Assembly: GCA_032718475.1 (NCBI GenBank)
Contig: JAUCBJ010007407.1
Coordinates: 1 to 64,000, forward strand
DNA: 64,000 bases
From: Nemertoderma westbladi
Taxonomy: Eukaryota > Xenacoelomorpha > Nemertodermatida > Nemertodermatidae
Direction of reading: 5' to 3'
The notes beneath the pieces were generated by a model. That model was not told the origin of the DNA. It searched no databases and saw only the letters and a program-made list of their open reading frames with translations. Positions 60,783-64,000 of the stretch are shown in pieces (within the stretch, counting starts at the first letter, position 1; the number at the start of each line of letters is the position of its first letter). The position numbers and the translations under genes were made by a program.

Positions 60783-62233
60783 CAGTTAGTCTTTCTTGCG
60801 CGGACGGCGTTTACGCAGTTTTTTAAAGCTAGCAAGAGTCCTTTTCTCTTTGGGGCGAGCCACTTTACTAGGAGGGCTATAACTCCTGGGTGAAGGGTGC
60901 AATATGATTGCATCAGAAGGTATGGGATTGCGATCGGTATATCCGCCGGTCGAAGTACCGGGTTGATTGACATCAACGTCCGGGGAGAGGGGTCTAACGG
61001 CTTTGAGAGCTCGTTTCAAGACAGCCGCTCTTACGGGTCCTTTACGAGTGGTCTGAACGAGGGCCGTGGGTGGACCATAGGCAGTTAGAAACTTCCTTGG
61101 TTTAATGGTTCTTTCCAACTCGCGTTCGCGGGCTCTGTACTCGTAAGGCCGTCGATATACTTCCTGTAACTCAGGGTGTGAGTTGACAAATAAGTCTCCA
61201 TAGGCCGGATCTTAACGGATAAAGTTTATTAAGTTATACGAATTGATGTCACTCGGATTAATGCTCCTGAGGAATTTGCGTACATATTTGGTTGAAATAC
61301 ATTCTCCAACGCACTTCAATAGTTCATAACTTGATATGCATGATTTCTGTTCAACCGAAGCGAATAGATAAGGATGTAACGCATAAACTCCTTCGTAAGC
61401 GCGTCCGGGATAATAGCGATGGCGCGAATCACAATATAAATCAGTGTTCGCTTCCCAAGCTCTGATGTAACGTAGTGTGATCATTTCATCTACGCTTTCC
61501 AAATCGTGATTAAAAGGGCAATCGAAACTGGCATGTCCCTTTAGTTGACAATGGTGACATTGAGTCATAAATTGAGGGCAAACCGCAAAATGTGCAAATT
61601 ATTAAATCTGCAATACGCGCAATAAATTTCCATCGCCGGTTGTTCGTGGAAATAAGAACAGCGGACGTTTGTGTCCATGGGCGTAACATGGTCTCTCGAT
61701 GCGCATAATCGACAACGTTGCCGAGAAACATAGTTGGCATGGCGATAATCGTACGCAGTGAGACACTGTGGACTTTGATACCATTCTAGGATGTAATCGT
61801 TGTCGCTGTTCCGAGCGCGATAGGCTGAATCTCCTCAGATTCTAGACATATTGGTTCGTCTTCCCAGTCTGTTACGAATGGAATTTTCGTGATCTATTCT
61901 CGGTTTATCGTTACGACGCCGCTGGGTATGATATTTAAATAGAACCATTTCCCTTTCGGTGTCTACATCGTCCGTATAATGTAAATCGATAGGATGGCCA
62001 GTAGTTAAGAAGTCCATATACGTACCATTACGATTCGTATAGCGAGCGGTGAATTTTCTATAGTCCAATTCACGCGTAAGTTGTTCCTGGGACATCGGCG
62101 GTTCGATATAACGACCATCGTCCTTCGTAATAGTCGGATCGGCTTCACCGCGTATCAAGCTATCCACAAACGCTTGTAAAGGTAGAGTATATCGCTCCCT
62201 GATACCAAGGTCCTCTTCTATCAATTCCGTCAT
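60783..62233 (-). pseudogene. B2 ORF3 with zinc-motif cluster, broken
   Basis: Starts at ATG 62233, two bases after a CAG acceptor-like site. The first 132 codons match B1 (MTELIEEDLGIRERY). The frame then breaks near 61835. A Cys/His cluster follows at about 61720-61500 with a one-base frame change inside: CRLCASRDHVTPMDTNVRC, CAYC, then CHHCQLKGHASFDC. The order resembles A1 ORF3 (CGRC..., CNWC..., CTYCNIKGHRASEC). Next come a ~110-residue region (61540-61212) and, after a TAA at 61212-61214, a basic C-terminal segment (to 60783) ending RRPRKKD. This is the clearest evidence that families A and B share a nucleic-acid-binding gene after pol. Confidence 0.72.
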
Positions 62234-63838
62234 ATCTGTTATCTGAGTTTATTAATATCAATATAAGTTAATATTTTAGGCAAACGGGCGTCGCTGCCTA
62301 CTAGGCTTTTGCCCCCGGACAGTGGGTTTCTCAGCGCCGATATACCGCTGTCGCAGTGTTTGCGCCAACATGTAGCAACAGCACGACAACGATAATCGAC
62401 ACAAGTCCCACCACTGTCCGTCCCAAAGGCTTGATTCCACTTGAGGTTATCTCGGTAGAGTTAGGGCTACTTTACAATTGCGATTAGCTACTGTAAACAC
62501 ACTTTAGTAGTAACATTCACCTATAAACGCACAAATTCCATACAATCATTACTTATTGCACACATGCATGCCATTTGTCCGTTAGTCAGTGTCTTCCAGA
62601 ATGTCACGTTATTACTATGTATCCTTGGATACTAATAGTGCGCTATGTATACTCTTATGCTACGCAATGGGGCAAGCTTTTATTGGTCCTTTAACTTGTT
62701 TCTAATTCTAGCGTGGGTGTTGCCATGGTGACATTATGGAAAACTAGCGGTAGAATTAGGGCAATCCTCAGGCATACAGATCTGGGATGTTATTTAATAG
62801 TAATTCTTTAATTGTCAATATCCTCTTTATGCATGATTTTATAAATTTTATCGGCTATTGACTATATGTTGGAGATTCTCACACTCTAGTACACTCAATA
62901 TGAATCTCCGCTCCCATGATCTATTAATTACTGGAATTTTGGGAATGTTATAAATTGTACAAAATGACAATTTATGAAATTCATTTGAATATGAATTTAA
63001 ATTTATTCCCGTGAATTTTATTATTTGATGTTAAATTGACATAAATTTTATTCCAGAGCATATCTGGGGACTTAGGATCCTTAATTCTATAAAATAGTCC
63101 TTCTAAGAATATCGGTAAATACTGCGATATCTTAATTGACTAGAAATTTTAAAGGATCGGGATTTTACAGATTTTAATAAATATTAAATTAATATTTAGG
63201 ATGGGCACCGATTTATTCCAGAACTTGTCTGGGGACGTTAACCACTGATTCTAGAATTTGTCTTTCAAGTATATCGGTGGGTGCCGCGATATCTTAATCG
63301 ACTAGAATTACAGATGGTCAAAAGGTTTAACAGCTTTATTTGCGTTTTACGCTACTGTTAGAGGGACATCACGCTACTATATGTATTATTTGTTATAAGG
63401 TAGAAGAGCAATATCGCACGAAGCAATGTCAGTGTGAAGAGGCAAGTCGTTTCCAAGGTCTACCCAGAGCTTGGTTTAGCCGAGACACGAGGATCTGAAC
63501 TTTGCATTCCTAATACTCTGCCTACCAATAATACTTAAATATAGTAGTGGCTTTATTGTACTTTAAGAAGTACTGACATGTCATCTTACTATAGTCTCGC
63601 ATTTATAATATAATACGGACAGTAAGGAAAGAGAAAAATAATTATTTCTTGCCGTCGCACTAAATATATTATAAGTAATTAAGTACGTAATAAACACTAA
63701 TATATTGCACTAATTTACTAAATAATCGCTAAAATAACATTCTACTAAATAAAATTAAAGAAAACGATTATAATAAAATTACATATAAAATAAAAACAAA
63801 TATAAAATGATATAGTCACACACCCACTCCATATGTTA
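62234..63838 (-). other. B2 noncoding spacer between pol and ORF3
   Basis: Homologous to B1 22453-24082, including the duplicated blocks with CCCCAGA(C/T) and TTCTAGAATT (about 63050-63320) and the acceptor-like AACAG at 62240-62236. No open frame. Confidence 0.6.
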
Positions 63839-64000
63839 TTATGTTATGGAGTCCCTAGATATTTGTCGGATTAGGGAAGTGGTCGTAGGAAGAGTATCTT
63901 GCCTTCCATAGTTTCCGGACAGTTTTTGGTCTCTTTCCAGTAAACATAAACGACCAGCTGGGTGATTGGGTTGTCGTGTTACTTTCTCCGCTCCCTTGGC
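63839..64000 (-). CDS. pol: B2 pol, C-terminal end (partial)
   Basis: The last ~53 codons of pol on the minus strand, matching the end of B1 pol (SGNYGRQDTLPTTTSLI) and stopping at TAA 63841-63839. The rest lies beyond the window. Confidence 0.85.
   Translation of the reverse strand, partial: AKGAEKVTRQPNHPAGRLCLLERDQKLSGNYGRQDTLPTTTSLIRQISRDSIT

Larger units (their letters stand above)
59490..64000 (-). mobile_element. BEL/Pao element, family B copy 2 (B2), runs off the window
   Basis: Minus-strand copy of family B: 3' LTR (59490-60707), polypurine tract, ORF3, spacer, and the C-terminal end of pol to the window edge. Order and spacing match B1. Confidence 0.85.

Overview
The window is animal DNA made almost entirely of retrotransposons. 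BEL/Pao-type gag-pol genes (known only from animals), long AT-rich spacers, minisatellites and MITE-like elements point to an invertebrate metazoan. I could not name the species and recognised no host gene with confidence. I use these names: A1 and A2 are two copies of one giant BEL/Pao family, B1 and B2 are two copies of a second family, and C is the gag of a third.

Layout: 336-745 MITE-like element; 925-18406 A1 (+), with a 5' LTR reduced to its last 178 bp, one long gag-pol reading frame broken twice, a second long gene downstream of pol (ORF3), and a complete 2.25-kb 3' LTR; 18407-26685 B1 (+), missing its 5' half; 26686-28934 C gag (-); 30424-46882 A2 (-), complete with two LTRs of 1888 and 1883 bp and a 5-bp target duplication; 47519-50912 a Ty3/Gypsy pol remnant, itself split by an RTE-like LINE (11-bp target duplication) and by a piggyBac-like MITE at TTAA; 54120-55880 two minisatellite arrays in opposite orientation; 57301-57720 an unassigned ORF; 59490-64000 B2 (-). 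The 3' LTR of A1 abuts the middle of B1 pol, and the 3' LTR of B1 abuts C gag just after a zinc knuckle. This is most simply A1 in B1 in C.

Family A has an unusual organisation. (1) Gag-pol is a single frame of about 2,900 codons: a coiled-coil region, then DUF1759 gag, zinc knuckles, protease, RT, RNase H/A17 region, a repetitive acidic linker, integrase and DUF5641. (2) Where a retrovirus would carry env there is instead a ~1,250-codon ORF3 with a cluster of CCHC/CCH zinc-binding motifs and a basic, RG-rich tail. A homologue occupies the same place in family B. (3) A splice-donor-like site in the leader and an acceptor-like site before ORF3 are found at matching positions in A1 and A2, suggesting a spliced ORF3 mRNA. 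(4) A tRNA-like sequence with Pol III A and B boxes and a T-run lies about 140 bp inside the LTR of both copies. (5) A 20-nt imperfect palindrome is scattered through A1 (12 copies) and A2 (9 clear copies), in all three reading frames and in noncoding parts, at both shared and copy-specific sites. Items 2 to 5 are the best candidates for something undescribed. Coordinates and comparisons were made by eye.
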